Assembly (NCBI GenBank): GCA_951800675.1
Contig: CATOKC010000180.1
Span: 1 to 5,543 of the forward strand
Reading direction: 5' to 3'
Origin: an uncultured Oscillibacter sp.
Lineage (GTDB): Bacteria; Bacillota_A; Clostridia; Oscillospirales; Oscillospiraceae
Length of the DNA: 5,543 bases
Under the pieces are notes generated by a model. The model was not told where the DNA came from, ran no database searches, and saw only the letters and a program-made list of their open reading frames with translations. How positions within the stretch are numbered: the first letter of the stretch is position 1; each line of letters begins with the position of its first letter. The position numbers and the translations under genes were made by a program. This document shows positions 5,482 through 5,543 of the stretch, in pieces.

Positions 5482-5543
5482 ATGAGAAGACGAGAATTAC
5501 AATGGGGACAAATGACCAGCGTGGGGGGGCGGTACGGCGCCCG
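5482..5543 (+). CDS. Possible start of a further gene (cut by window end)
   Basis: An open frame begins at ATG 5482, 18 nt after the acidic-protein stop, and reads MRRRELQWGQMTSVGGRYGA to the edge. GGGGGAG (5474-5480) is close by but too near for ATG 5482 (1 nt). Another in-frame ATG at 5512 and an ATG in a different frame at 5502 are alternatives. Only about 20 codons are visible, so neither the gene nor its start is secure. If real, the close spacing implies cotranscription with the acidic-protein gene. Confidence 0.33.
   Translation, partial: MRRRELQWGQMTSVGGRYGA

Overview
The window looks like a piece of a GC-rich Gram-positive gut-type chromosome, most likely a clostridium of the Oscillospiraceae (Flavonifractor/Oscillibacter-like). 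This is inferred from three things: the G+C-rich third codon positions, the lipoprotein leader style of the solute-binding protein (MKK..., lipobox LAAC, then a Gly/Ser linker), and strong AGGAGG/GGAGGTGA ribosome binding sites. No rRNA, tRNA, CRISPR array or insertion sequence is visible.

Left part, minus strand (1-2147): the start of a branched-chain amino-acid (LIV-type) ABC uptake operon. A promoter near 2147-2119 drives livK (lipoprotein binding protein, 2067-874). After a 159-nt gap holding two inverted repeats comes livH (membrane permease), whose C-terminus runs off the left edge. The rest of the operon (livM, livG, livF) would be expected to the left.

Centre (2083-2434): a 350-bp divergent control region. 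It holds opposing promoters for livK and for a chemoreceptor, a perfect 18-bp palindrome, and two near-identical 18-bp dyads spaced 52 bp apart. This is the most unusual non-coding DNA in the window.

Middle, plus strand (2435-4096): a complete 553-residue methyl-accepting chemotaxis protein. Its extracytoplasmic region carries the His/Cys/His/His signature of a chemoreceptor zinc-binding (CZB) domain, followed by two HAMP-like segments and a Tsr-like signalling hairpin. A strong hairpin terminator follows it and is probably shared with a convergent 60-residue gene (4324-4142, minus).

Right part, plus strand (4450-5543): a GNAT acetyltransferase, a probable terminator, an AT-rich promoter-like stretch, and an unidentified, extremely acidic, lysine-free 130-residue protein. 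The last 60 bases may contain the start of another gene.

Functionally, the left half combines nutrient uptake with chemotactic sensing from a common control region. The right half is a set of small, apparently independent genes. I see no complete new system. The best leads are the extracytoplasmic CZB receptor, the repeated operator-like dyads between livK and the receptor, and the acidic orphan protein.
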